Positions 8,219 through 16,503 of a stretch of DNA of 49,619 bases are shown here, in pieces. Position 1 is the stretch's first letter. The number at the start of each line of letters is the position of its first letter. The stretch lies in NCBI GenBank assembly GCA_022394755.1, contig JAGFCA010000041.1, positions 1-49,619 of the forward strand, read 5' to 3'. The stretch is from Candidatus Poribacteria bacterium (GTDB lineage Bacteria; Poribacteria; WGA-4E; WGA-3G). A program made the position numbers and the translations under genes. The notes beneath the pieces are model-generated. The model was given only the letters and a program-made list of their open reading frames with translations. It had not been told where the DNA came from and searched no databases.

Positions 8219-9394
8219 TTAGGAAAAGAGTGCGCGCCTAATTTGGCGTACTGCTTGTCGAATCCGATCCTCATTTTCCACAAGTGCAATGCGGATATAA
8301 CCTTCACCATTGTGTCCGAAACCAGCCCCAGGCGACACACATACTTCCGCTTCATTTAGAAGTTTCATGGAAAACTCTAATGAATCCAGGTGTTTCCATT
8401 GATCAGGAATTGGCGCCCAAACAAACATTGAAGCCTGTGGTTTTGCGACCTTCCAACCAATACGGTTTAATCCATCAACCAATACATCTCTACGTTTCCA
8501 ATAGACTTCAGTATTTTCCATAACCTCATCTATAGGAGTTCGTAGCGCCATTATAGCAGCGACTTGTATAGGTGGAAATATACCATAATCGTAATAACCC
8601 TTTATTCGTGCGAGAGCTTCAATTATATCACGATTCCCAGCGGCAAAGCCACAACGCCAACCCGCCATGTTATAGGATTTTGATAGTGAAATGAATTCGA
8701 CTCCTACATCTTTAGCCCCTTTTGCTTGTAAAAAACTTGGAGCTTTATATCCATCAAAAACTATATCTGCATAAGCTAAATCGTGGATAACAATCATATC
8801 TTCATGTTTTGCAAATCCAACGACCTCTTCAAAGAAGCCTAAGTCAACCACTGCACCAGTAGGGTTATGAGGAAAACTAAGGATCAATACTTTCGGTCTT
8901 GGCCATATATCACGCGTAATCTCTTCAAGCGATGGTACAAAATCGTTCTCCTCTTCAAGAGGAATACTTACGACACTTCCACCAGCCAAAACAACACTAT
9001 ACATGTGAATTGGAAAAGTAGGATTCGGCACCATAGCCAAATCACCTTCATCAATTAAAGCTAAAGCAAGATGACCTAATCCTTCTTTTGTCCCAATAAC
9101 TGCAATTGCTTCTTCGTTAGGATCAATATCTACACCAAAACGGCGTTCATAATGCCAACTTACTTCTCGCCGAAGATTGTATATTCCCTTTGATGCAGAA
9201 TACCTATGATGGCGTAATTCCTGAGCAGCCTCAGTAAGTTTATCAATAATGGGTTGAGGAGTTCTTTGATTCGGATTCCCCATACCTAAATCAATAATGT
9301 CTATTCCTTGTTGTCTTCGTTCATGTGTTAACTGTTTTAGTTTTCCAAACATGTACGGAGGCAATCGATTAAGACGTTTTGAAAAAATATTCAT
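8219..9394 (-). CDS. alaC: PLP-dependent aminotransferase, AlaC-like glutamate-pyruvate transaminase
   Basis: This class I/II aminotransferase closely follows the pattern I recall for E. coli AlaC from the N-terminal RLPPYMF through YSASKGI, FPHNPTGA, HDLAYADIVFDG and the PLP-lysine motif SLSKSYNMAGWR to the C-terminal RIALVENEDRIRQA. The likely reaction is alanine plus 2-oxoglutarate to pyruvate plus glutamate. The family is close to LL-diaminopimelate aminotransferase, so that activity is an alternative, given dapA and dapF in the window. I prefer the ATG at 9394 (391 residues), which matches the usual N-terminus. A TTG at 9424 would add 10 residues. It lies 44 nt behind the sulfatase gene, probably in one operon. 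Confidence 0.92.
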   Translation of the reverse strand: MNIFSKRLNRLPPYMFGKLKQLTHERRQQGIDIIDLGMGNPNQRTPQPIIDKLTEAAQELRHHRYSASKGIYNLRREVSWHYERRFGVDIDPNEEAIAVIGTKEGLGHLALALIDEGDLAMVPNPTFPIHMYSVVLAGGSVVSIPLEEENDFVPSLEEITRDIWPRPKVLILSFPHNPTGAVVDLGFFEEVVGFAKHEDMIVIHDLAYADIVFDGYKAPSFLQAKGAKDVGVEFISLSKSYNMAGWRCGFAAGNRDIIEALARIKGYYDYGIFPPIQVAAIMALRTPIDEVMENTEVYWKRRDVLVDGLNRIGWKVAKPQASMFVWAPIPDQWKHLDSLEFSMKLLNEAEVCVSPGAGFGHNGEGYIRIALVENEDRIRQAVRQIRRALFS

Positions 9395-9438
9395 CTGTTC
9401 TATTGTCCTATTCTCTTGAGTCAACCATTTTCGTTATT

Positions 9439-10866
9439 TTACTTACCATATTCCCAATATTCAAGCAAGCGTTTGCCCCAATTTGAGATAAGCCTCTGAG
9501 GATTTGAATGGGGAATATAGCGTCTATTTAGTTGACTTTCATGTTTAATTAATTTTTCTCTATATTTATTGACGATATTTTTAAATTTAGGATTAAATGC
9601 AAGATTATTTTTTTCAAACGGGTCGTTATTTCTATCAAATAATTGTGCATGTCCAAGTTGTTCTATATCCGGTCCTGGTGGTATATAATCTTCAATCTTT
9701 TTTGGTATATATTCAGTAATGAATTTATAGGTATCATCCACAATAGCCCGTCCCCAATAATTACTTTCAATATATACATAATCCCGCCAGTTTTTTGTAC
9801 ATTTCCCTTCAACAAGTGGACTCAGACTTGTACCTTGTATTCCGTTAGGAGGATTGATATTTGCATAATCACAAATAGTTGGAAACAGATCTACACCAGA
9901 AACAAAATGTGATTCGTCAAATCTATCTTTTTTAACAGATATACCCTCTCCTAAACAGGAAATAATTAATGGAACTCTAATACTTTCTTCATATAATGCA
10001 AATTTCTGAAACATTTGATGACTTCCACATGCTTCTCCATGGTCTGCATTAAAAATTATCAACGTGTTATCACAAAAAGTGGTTTCTTTAAGAATAGCTA
10101 ATACTCTACCGATCTCTGCATCAACCTTTTCAACAAATCTATAGTAATTCCATTTAAAATATCGCGATTGTAATTCATCCCACTTTTTTACTGCTCTAAG
10201 GATCGGTGCGTGAATCAATGCATCATCAACTCTTCTACACACTCTGTGTAAGACTGTTTCTCGTTCATCATAATTAAAGTTTTCTGGAAGAGGCGGAAGA
10301 TCATCTTCCGTAAGAATGCCCTGCTCTATAGGATTTGGTATCTGTTTCTCTTCGTGGTTATGTAGATACTCACATATATCATGTGGATCCACATAGCCAA
10401 TTTGAAGATAGAATGGATCAGTGTTTTTATAATTTGTTAGAAAATCTGCTACTGCATGAGTTGTAGCAGAATCATAATATGCAGCTCCACCTGCCCCAAT
10501 ATCTCGTTTACCATAGTATAGAGTCTCAAAACTATCACGTACGTTTCGTCCGGGAACATGCCATTTACCACAGTGGAATGCCCTATAACCGGCTGATTGT
10601 AGTACTTGTCCTATATCGGAAATATCATCGTGGAGTCGTCCCCCATTAAAAGGCACACCTGTTTCAGATGTATACAATCCTGTTGCCCAACTTGATCGAG
10701 ATGCAGCACAGACAGGATCAGTACAATAAGACCTTGTAAAGGATGTTCCATTACGATGGAGTAGATCTATATTAGGTGTGTGAAGAAATGGATTTCCATA
10801 GGCAGAGATTGCATCCCATGAATGTTGGTCAGTATTAATGAAGAGTATATTAGGTCTGTTATCCAT
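9439..10866 (-). CDS. Sulfatase (arylsulfatase family, Cys-type)
   Basis: This 475-residue sulfatase has the alkaline-phosphatase-superfamily pattern: metal-binding NTDQHSWD at the N-terminus, CAASR at residues 53-57 followed by SSWATGLYTSETGV, HCGKWHVPG, and FNADHGEACGSH. Cys53 is the residue oxidised to formylglycine by FGE or anSME in this family, and no credible activating enzyme is encoded in this window. No signal peptide is visible, so the enzyme looks cytoplasmic. The ATG at 10866 lies in ATGGATAA, overlapping the stop of the upstream gene by 8 nt, which implies translational coupling. A TTG at 10878 is an alternative start. Substrate unknown. Confidence 0.93.
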   Translation of the reverse strand: MDNRPNILFINTDQHSWDAISAYGNPFLHTPNIDLLHRNGTSFTRSYCTDPVCAASRSSWATGLYTSETGVPFNGGRLHDDISDIGQVLQSAGYRAFHCGKWHVPGRNVRDSFETLYYGKRDIGAGGAAYYDSATTHAVADFLTNYKNTDPFYLQIGYVDPHDICEYLHNHEEKQIPNPIEQGILTEDDLPPLPENFNYDERETVLHRVCRRVDDALIHAPILRAVKKWDELQSRYFKWNYYRFVEKVDAEIGRVLAILKETTFCDNTLIIFNADHGEACGSHQMFQKFALYEESIRVPLIISCLGEGISVKKDRFDESHFVSGVDLFPTICDYANINPPNGIQGTSLSPLVEGKCTKNWRDYVYIESNYWGRAIVDDTYKFITEYIPKKIEDYIPPGPDIEQLGHAQLFDRNNDPFEKNNLAFNPKFKNIVNKYREKLIKHESQLNRRYIPHSNPQRLISNWGKRLLEYWEYGK

Positions 10867-11653
10867 CGGTTTCCACAATTATTTCCTTTAATATATATGA
10901 TTCAAAGAAATTTGAAACAATTACTGTAGTCTTCATTTTATCAATCCACCAATATGAAGGTAACAAGCCAATACCATGAAGAAAGAATCCATCAAGTGAT
11001 ATTGGGGATTGAATCGAATTGAGGTAACCTATCTTGTTGTTTGCTCTGATTTGTTCAAGATCTTCAAGTAGTACAATTTCAACGTTTTCTTCATTTGTTA
11101 CGATCTGATTAGATAATAATGGGATAACATCAAAAAGGGTCCAATTACATGTAATAGGTACAGTTTTATCTGGAATTATAAGAGAAATGTCTATATCGTT
11201 TATACAAATTCTGACTTCATTTTCATCTAATATCTTTCCTCCAAATTCAATATGTGAATATGCATCCTGACAACTATTTCTCACACTCCCCTGCCAGGTA
11301 TTCAAAAGAGGACGGTATTTTGTATTCTCACAACTGAATTTAAGGTGTATATCCTCACCGCTCGTGTCATTAGTGTAATTTACCTCATAATCCCAATAAT
11401 CCTTATTCTTCATACGTTCAATGCTTACTGTACCAATACTCAATTTTGTCGTTGATTTACTATTCCCGGAATAACCACGCCAATAATTTGGTAAAATCTT
11501 GTAAACATGTTTAGTATATTTAGTAGCATGAGTATCCATCTCCACTAAAGGCAAGTGGATTTGATAATTCTTTATAATTTCAAACAATTCATTCTGATAG
11601 TCAGGTTTATTTGTCCCAGTATTATAGTCAAATGACCAATGTATTGAATTCAT
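10859..11653 (-). CDS. Hypothetical protein coupled to sulfatase
   Basis: I do not recognise this 264-residue protein. It has no signal peptide, no membrane segment and no obvious catalytic motif. It is rich in beta-strand-like stretches and Trp/Tyr: YKILPNYWRGYSG near residues 52-64, WDYEVNYTN near 87-95, and LLPSYWWIDKMKTTV near 230-244. Its stop overlaps the sulfatase ATG by 8 nt, so the two are made together. A carbohydrate- or lipid-related accessory role for the sulfatase is plausible but is inference from context only. Confidence 0.75.
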   Translation of the reverse strand: MNSIHWSFDYNTGTNKPDYQNELFEIIKNYQIHLPLVEMDTHATKYTKHVYKILPNYWRGYSGNSKSTTKLSIGTVSIERMKNKDYWDYEVNYTNDTSGEDIHLKFSCENTKYRPLLNTWQGSVRNSCQDAYSHIEFGGKILDENEVRICINDIDISLIIPDKTVPITCNWTLFDVIPLLSNQIVTNEENVEIVLLEDLEQIRANNKIGYLNSIQSPISLDGFFLHGIGLLPSYWWIDKMKTTVIVSNFFESYILKEIIVETDG

Positions 11654-11927
11654 ATCATAAATATATCCAGCAATAAATGGTTAAAAAACATTTAGAAACT
11701 TAATCCATTACAAATTCTAAATGAGAAAATTGAACCAAAATTACATTTTCACCTACTTTTTTAGGATGTATTGATGTCCCAATTATCAATCTATAAATTA
11801 TGTATTTTAAGATTGGATACTATCATGTAGCGAGTCTGATTAATGTTGAAACTAATCGAGTTAGCTCCGTCGAACAGAATCCTAACCAACAAAGCTGTTC
11901 TGTGTTAAGGTAATTTCAGGATATAAA

Positions 11928-12626
11928 TTAACTGGTATGTAACTTGTCAATGAATGTAACACCTGGAGGAACATCACCTGCAGAGGCCTTATGTGCATAA
12001 CGAGTGGTTTCAGGAAGACGGAATTTAGGTGAGCAATCCAGTGTAATTTTTATAGCTGAATTTAATGAAATCCTATGTCCAACTGATACAAATACAGGAT
12101 TAACTTTTGTTCGAGTGCGAAGTACAGCACCAATGATTTCAGTGCCATCCTTGAGATATGAGTAGCAACCTTTTTCTATACCAGGTTCAGTATATGTGCC
12201 ACATAGACGGGATTTTGCACACCCAATTGTTGGGATGTCGACAAATAGACCTAAATGTGATGCGAGGCCTAAACGTCTTGGATGTGCAATACCCTGACCA
12301 TCAACAATTATAAGGTCAGGGACCGTTTTTAAATACGCGAAAGCCACCAAGAGTGGCGGCATTTCGCGATATGATAAAATTCCAGGGATATAAGGGAATG
12401 ATACTCGATATTGAGTTACTATACCATCAACAATTTGTAATTCAGGGTAACTTAGAACAATAACTGATGCATGTGCAATGTTCTGTTTAAAGCCAATATC
12501 TACACCAGCTACTGTATTAATCACCTTAAAATCATCTTTCTTTATAACTTGAGAACAGAGTTTATCTTGGAGAACTCGTGCTTCTTGTGGGGTTACATTC
12601 CAAGAATGTAGATCATGATAATGCAT
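11928..12626 (-). CDS. nfi: Endonuclease V
   Basis: Endonuclease V cleaves DNA one phosphodiester 3' of deoxyinosine. The 232-residue protein has all the family motifs: catalytic Asp43 in VAGVDIGF, the wedge FPYIPGILSYRE with Tyr79 and Glu88, catalytic Asp109 in IIVDGQGIAHPRRLGLASHLG, and PTIGCAKSRLCG. The C-terminal part is slightly longer than E. coli Nfi. It is monocistronic by layout. With mutY it adds to repair of deaminated and oxidised bases. Confidence 0.96.
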   Translation of the reverse strand: MHYHDLHSWNVTPQEARVLQDKLCSQVIKKDDFKVINTVAGVDIGFKQNIAHASVIVLSYPELQIVDGIVTQYRVSFPYIPGILSYREMPPLLVAFAYLKTVPDLIIVDGQGIAHPRRLGLASHLGLFVDIPTIGCAKSRLCGTYTEPGIEKGCYSYLKDGTEIIGAVLRTRTKVNPVFVSVGHRISLNSAIKITLDCSPKFRLPETTRYAHKASAGDVPPGVTFIDKLHTS

Positions 12627-12785
12627 AATTCTGCAAATTTGCTAATTATGCACTTTTCCCAAGTTTATACAGAAATGGCATCTATCTAAAACTATACAAT
12701 TATATTCATGTAATGAATTCAAAGTACTTCAATAAGAGTTCATTAGAACAATTATCTCAGTTAACTCATAATCAATCCAATTGTG

Positions 12786-12941
12786 TTAACTGTCAAGTAT
12801 TTTTGAAGTGGCTTCTTCTATTTCAACGACACGTGGTTTTGCAATGAGTTGGACACCAGCAAAAAAAGCATTTAAAATCAAATACCCAGTACCAATTCCT
12901 ATCAATGAACATAAACCACCAATTATAATCCCGTTAAACAT
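12786..12941 (-). CDS. Small single-pass membrane protein, 51 aa
   Basis: This short ORF encodes a 51-residue protein beginning MFNGIIIGGLCSLIGIG and ending in the acidic tail EIEEATSKILDS. One hydrophobic segment (about residues 3-34, Gly-rich) precedes a charged cytoplasmic-type tail. An excellent ribosome-binding site, AGGAGG, sits 8 nt before the ATG, the main reason to believe it is translated. It lies on the minus strand upstream of nfi, separated by 159 nt. I do not recognise a family. Confidence 0.65.
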   Translation of the reverse strand: MFNGIIIGGLCSLIGIGTGYLILNAFFAGVQLIAKPRVVEIEEATSKILDS

Positions 12942-13431
12942 TAATAATGCCTCCTGCAAACCTAATTTCTAATTAAGCTCTTGGATTTGACAACATCTAA
13001 AAATTTTCTAAATTTACTATTAATTCGACTCTAATAATTCTTACACTTCACCTATTAAACAGCTTCTATTTGAAGAATTGTATATAAGTAAAATGTGTTG
13101 CAGTAATATACGTAAATATTTTTAAACAGTTTCACTATTCTATTTTTTATAAAGCAAGATCTATGCCATTTAAGATATGTATTTTCTTCTTGTGAATCAT
13201 CCAAGAATTTATTGATGTTGTTATTACAAAAATGATTACAATACCTGTAATAGCAAACACTATGGTCTAATTCAAGATGGTTATTAATGATAATGTTTCT
13301 CTATTTTAGAAATTTACCCATAAATTAATATGTTACTATGTTGACACAGATGTGGTATTATTGAAACACTTTATTTTATATATCGTTATATATATATTGA
13401 CATTTAGTATATATTATAATTTATTTATGGG
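12942..13431. other. AT-rich intergenic region, one doubtful small ORF
   Basis: This 490 bp stretch is strongly AT-rich and holds no firm gene. On the minus strand, 13147-13260 can encode 37 residues with one hydrophobic helix and a basic patch (MIHKKKIH), starting at GTG without a ribosome-binding site. A TTGACA at 13397-13402 precedes TATAAT at 13415-13420 by only 12 nt, shorter than a normal sigma-70 spacer. No convincing promoter can be assigned. Confidence 0.4.
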
Positions 13432-13653
13432 ATGGTATATAATATAATGAATGATTTAAGTGTCTTAGTTGAAAAGAGTAAAATAATTACATATCAACAA
13501 GAAATGGAAGATTTGGCCGATAGATGTAAGTATTATGAAATATTATCAATAGCACCGATCATTAGATCATGTTTGAATTGTGTATATATTGATTCTCAAA
13601 TATATACATGTAAGAAATTGGGTAAACCGGTAATTGAATATAGATGGGAGTAG
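13432..13653 (+). CDS. Small hypothetical protein with Cys cluster
   Basis: This 73-residue protein has no recognised family. The N-terminal half is helical and charged (VEKSKIITYQQEMEDLADRC). The C-terminal half has SCLNCVYIDSQIYTCKKLGK, a C-x2-C-x9-C pattern reminiscent of small metal-binding or phage-type proteins. A second ATG at 13447 has GGGA about 13 nt upstream and may be the real start. It stands alone in AT-rich DNA and is convergent with nadD. Confidence 0.5.
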   Translation: MVYNIMNDLSVLVEKSKIITYQQEMEDLADRCKYYEILSIAPIIRSCLNCVYIDSQIYTCKKLGKPVIEYRWE

Positions 13654-13739
13654 GTTAGTCTTATTAGGAGAATTCTATGAATTTAGAAGACGATGAAGAC
13701 TTAACTTAGGATAGCTGGAAAAATAGGTTTAATTCAGAG

Positions 13740-14471
13740 TTATTCAAGAAAGTAAGAAATTGAAGGTGGAACAAGATGTGAAATCTCATCACCTCTATTG
13801 ATTCTATTCCTTATATCTGTGGAAGATAGATTGGCATAATATTCTGACAAGGTTAGAAAATCGATATATCGCTGATAGGATTTAAATGATGGCTGGTTTA
13901 AAAAATATTTAATGTCGTTGATAGATACACCTTTTCGATTCGCAACGATGAATCTACATTGAGAGAACAAAGTATCTAATTCTTCATGAATATTATTGTA
14001 ATATTTCGGATCAAATATCCTTACTAATGTATCATATCCAACAATAAAATAAAACTCAGTATGCATCGGATAAATTTGTTTTAATGCAGTAATTTTGTCA
14101 ATATAACGTCCATGACTTGAGACTGCAATTGAAATGTAGGATTTATTCTTAGAATGAAGTTTAAGTGTTAGAATTCGTGCTTCTATAGGCCATCCAAATA
14201 CAGGTTTATCAACATTCGCTTTAGCTATTAATAAGAGCATTTCATCCAATTCAAAATCCTGATATGCTTTTTCAACCATTTTCGAGTGTGCTAAAGTCAA
14301 AGGATTAAAGGAACCTGAAAAAATACCCAATTTTTTTCCTGATGAACTAATTGGATTTGAAGCTCGTATGGCAGTTACAATATGTGGTGACTTATTTGGG
14401 TCTACACGCTTAACAAGATCCGTATAACTTTCATACTCTGGATAAGAGTTGAATTTTTCAAGAGAGTTCAT
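13740..14471 (-). CDS. nadD: Nicotinate-nucleotide adenylyltransferase-like nucleotidyltransferase
   Basis: This 243-residue protein belongs to the NadD/NMNAT nucleotidyltransferase superfamily. LGIFSGSFNPLTLAH (residues 48-62) is the ATP-binding (H/T)xGH-type loop, and LSSTDIRNRI near residue 216 is the ISSTxIR signature. NadD adenylylates nicotinate mononucleotide in NAD synthesis. A roughly 45-residue N-terminal extension before the Rossmann core is unusual. The motif Leu-Thr-Leu-Ala-His replaces the common PPTLGH, so another nucleotidyl acceptor is possible. The start overlaps the end of mazG by 14 nt, implying a mazG-nadD operon. Confidence 0.8.
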   Translation of the reverse strand: MNSLEKFNSYPEYESYTDLVKRVDPNKSPHIVTAIRASNPISSSGKKLGIFSGSFNPLTLAHSKMVEKAYQDFELDEMLLLIAKANVDKPVFGWPIEARILTLKLHSKNKSYISIAVSSHGRYIDKITALKQIYPMHTEFYFIVGYDTLVRIFDPKYYNNIHEELDTLFSQCRFIVANRKGVSINDIKYFLNQPSFKSYQRYIDFLTLSEYYANLSSTDIRNRINRGDEISHLVPPSISYFLE

Positions 14472-15249
14472 CTTTTTTTATAGCATCCCAAATCTGATCA
14501 AGTTCTTCAAGGGTTTGATCAGTAATATCCTTACCTTGTTCTTTTAGTACAGCCTCCATCCGTTTAAATCTACCTACAAATTTTCGATTAGCTTTCCTAA
14601 GAGTTTCTTCTGCCTGTAAATCAACAAATCGACATAGATTAACAACTGCAAACAGTAGGTCTCCTATCTCCATTTCAATTTCATTAGGATCATTATTACT
14701 CAAACTATCTTTGACTTCATTCAATTCCTCATCAACTTTATTAACAACATCCGTAAGATTATCCCAATCGAACCCAACCCGTGCAGCCCGTTTTTGTATT
14801 TTCTGTCCTCGTAATAGAGCAGGTAACGCCACAGGAATGCCATCAAGAGCTGATTCCCTGTCCTGATATCCTGTTTCTTGACTCTTTATAGATTCCCAGT
14901 TTTTAATAACATCATCAGCATTTTCTACTTCAACATTCCCGAACACGTGTGGGTGTCGTCTTATGAGTTTTTCAGTTAAGGACTCAATGACATCATATAT
15001 ATCGAAATTCTCACTTTCATCCGCTATTTGAGCTTGTAACATTATGTTAAGAAGGAGATCACCCAGTTCCTCCTTTAGGTGATTTAAATCACCTGAATCT
15101 ATAGCTTCGACTGTTTCATATGTTTCTTCAATCAAAGTAGATTTTAAAGAGGAATGAGTCTGTTCACGGTCCCATGGACAACCGTTTTCTCCTCTTAATG
15201 TAGCAATCACATCCACAAGTGACTCAAACAGTTTATTCTGCATGTTCAT
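14458..15249 (-). CDS. mazG: Nucleoside triphosphate pyrophosphohydrolase MazG
   Basis: MazG hydrolyses (d)NTPs to (d)NMP and pyrophosphate and helps clean the nucleotide pool. The 263 residues contain two all-alpha MazG domains. The first has GCPWDREQTHSSL, EETYETVEAI and EELGDLLL. The second has VDEELNEVKDSL and EMEIGDLLFAVVNLCRF. It ends with the usual RFKRME plus a short acidic tail. It sits upstream of nadD with a 14 nt overlap. Confidence 0.95.
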   Translation of the reverse strand: MNMQNKLFESLVDVIATLRGENGCPWDREQTHSSLKSTLIEETYETVEAIDSGDLNHLKEELGDLLLNIMLQAQIADESENFDIYDVIESLTEKLIRRHPHVFGNVEVENADDVIKNWESIKSQETGYQDRESALDGIPVALPALLRGQKIQKRAARVGFDWDNLTDVVNKVDEELNEVKDSLSNNDPNEIEMEIGDLLFAVVNLCRFVDLQAEETLRKANRKFVGRFKRMEAVLKEQGKDITDQTLEELDQIWDAIKKDELS

Positions 15250-15359
15250 TATCCTTATACAGTGTTATACTTCAATAACATTGAAATGCAATTATAGATT
15301 ATAACGCGTAGCATAGTAAACGTAGTGTATCATGCGTTAGAAAAATCCGGATCTAAAAT

Positions 15360-15383
15360 AGGTTCGGTTAGGAAACCGAACCT
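15360..15383. repeat. Dispersed palindromic repeat (AGGTTCGGTT hairpin)
   Basis: This perfect 10-bp stem has arms AGGTTCGGTT and AACCGAACCT around loop AGGA, followed by ACC. The right arm recurs at 6203-6220. A related hairpin with arms AGGTGCgGTT/AACtGCACCT is at 26568-26590, and a degenerate one is near 49580-49610. All are intergenic, as expected of a short mobile palindromic element. No U-tract follows on either strand. Confidence 0.6.
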
Positions 15384-15529
15384 ACCGTGTCTATTTATTT
15401 GTAGAATTGATGTAGAAATGAAGCTCACACCGCTATTATAAACTCAGATAAATGTAATTTCGATAAAAATAGGATGGTAGGACTAATAGCATTAATTTTA
15501 GAAAAACTGATGGTGATTATATGGTATAT

Positions 15530-16237
15530 TTAATCTGAATCATCATCTTTTTGATTCTCTAACAATACTATTAATTGACCCAGTTGGAAACGGAGTAACA
15601 TGGTATAGATTTGCATTAATAATGTGACTTGTGCTTCAGTAGTCAATTCACTTACATGAATAAACTCAACGAATTTCTCTGCTCTATCTCTAACCTTTTC
15701 AGCTTGTTCTAAGTCCATCTGCTCTGTTTCCTTAGAGGTTTCCTTGATAAACTGCCAAATCCTATCTTGAATCTCAAGCATATAGTTTTTAGCCATTACA
15801 GTACGTGCTTTTTTTGCAGAATCCACCCATATTGTATTAGCTTTCCAATTTAGCATAAATGCAATACTATTAATTATGACATCTCTGAGACTATCTTCAC
15901 CAGAGATAAGTTCCTCAAGATTTGTCAATCCTTCAGCCTCAGCGGAAAAAGTTCGTACTCTCGTAAAATCTTTTAGATTTGTTAATAGCATTTTATTGTC
16001 AGATATAAGCTGCCAAAAACTTGCACTTGTAGATAATAATGTTTCAACCTGTTTACATATTACCAATGGGGATTCAGCTCGAAGACAGAAATAGTGAATA
16101 CTATGTAAATGACTTCTAAATTCTTGCAGTTCAGTAGGAGTCTGGAATTTGGTTAAACTGGCAACATAAGGAAGCAGATGTCGTTGAATCTGTGTGAGTA
16201 ATCCATCAATAGTGGTAGGTTCCGCGTTCATTCGCAT
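15530..16237 (-). CDS. Hypothetical helical protein
   Basis: I do not recognise this 235-residue protein. It appears all-alpha, with regularly spaced leucines (LLTQIQRHLLPYVASL, QVETLLSTSASFWQLI) and an acidic Asp-rich C-terminus (NQKDDDSD). No signal peptide or membrane segment is visible. It may be a soluble structural or regulatory protein. Two closely spaced in-frame ATGs (16237 and 16231) make the exact start uncertain. It is divergent from the redoxin-like gene at 16504. Confidence 0.75.
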   Translation of the reverse strand: MRMNAEPTTIDGLLTQIQRHLLPYVASLTKFQTPTELQEFRSHLHSIHYFCLRAESPLVICKQVETLLSTSASFWQLISDNKMLLTNLKDFTRVRTFSAEAEGLTNLEELISGEDSLRDVIINSIAFMLNWKANTIWVDSAKKARTVMAKNYMLEIQDRIWQFIKETSKETEQMDLEQAEKVRDRAEKFVEFIHVSELTTEAQVTLLMQIYTMLLRFQLGQLIVLLENQKDDDSD

Positions 16238-16464
16238 ATGCCTTACAATAGAACTATTTACTATATAATAACAGATTTTATCAACTATATCAAAGTCAAA
16301 TGTGAGATATTAGAATCAGCTCATATATTTGAACTAATTTAGCTATCTGTATTTGGAATACCCCCATAGACTACTTGGATGACCATAGAATTAAAACATT
16401 GATTTCTTAAACTATAATTTATGGATTCGACTGTTGAGTATGCTTCTGTATCCCTATACCAATC

Positions 16465-16494
16465 TTGACATTCTATCTATTCCTATGTTAAAAT
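16465..16494 (+). promoter_or_regulatory. Sigma-70-type promoter abutting the redoxin-like gene
   Basis: A consensus -35 TTGACA (16465-16470) is followed after 18 nt by an extended -10, TG-T-TAAAAT (16489-16494). The ATG of the downstream gene begins only 9 nt after the -10 box. If this promoter is used, the mRNA would be nearly leaderless, consistent with the absence of a Shine-Dalgarno sequence there. Confidence 0.5.
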
Positions 16495-16503
16495 GGCTAA
16501 ATC

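Noticed and set aside
13147..13260. 37-codon minus-strand ORF with one hydrophobic helix
   Set aside because: GTG start without ribosome-binding site and no family. Kept only as part of a finding, not as a gene.
13397..13420. TTGACA and TATAAT boxes before the 73-residue ORF
   Set aside because: The spacer is only 12 nt, too short for a normal sigma-70 promoter. AT-rich DNA gives such matches by chance.
13677..13763. Tiny ORF with good ribosome-binding site (TTAGGAG) encoding 10 residues, interrupted by TAG and continuing in frame for 17 more codons
   Set aside because: The in-frame stop is TAG, the peptide is very short and overlaps the end of nadD. There is no homology or structure to support read-through.
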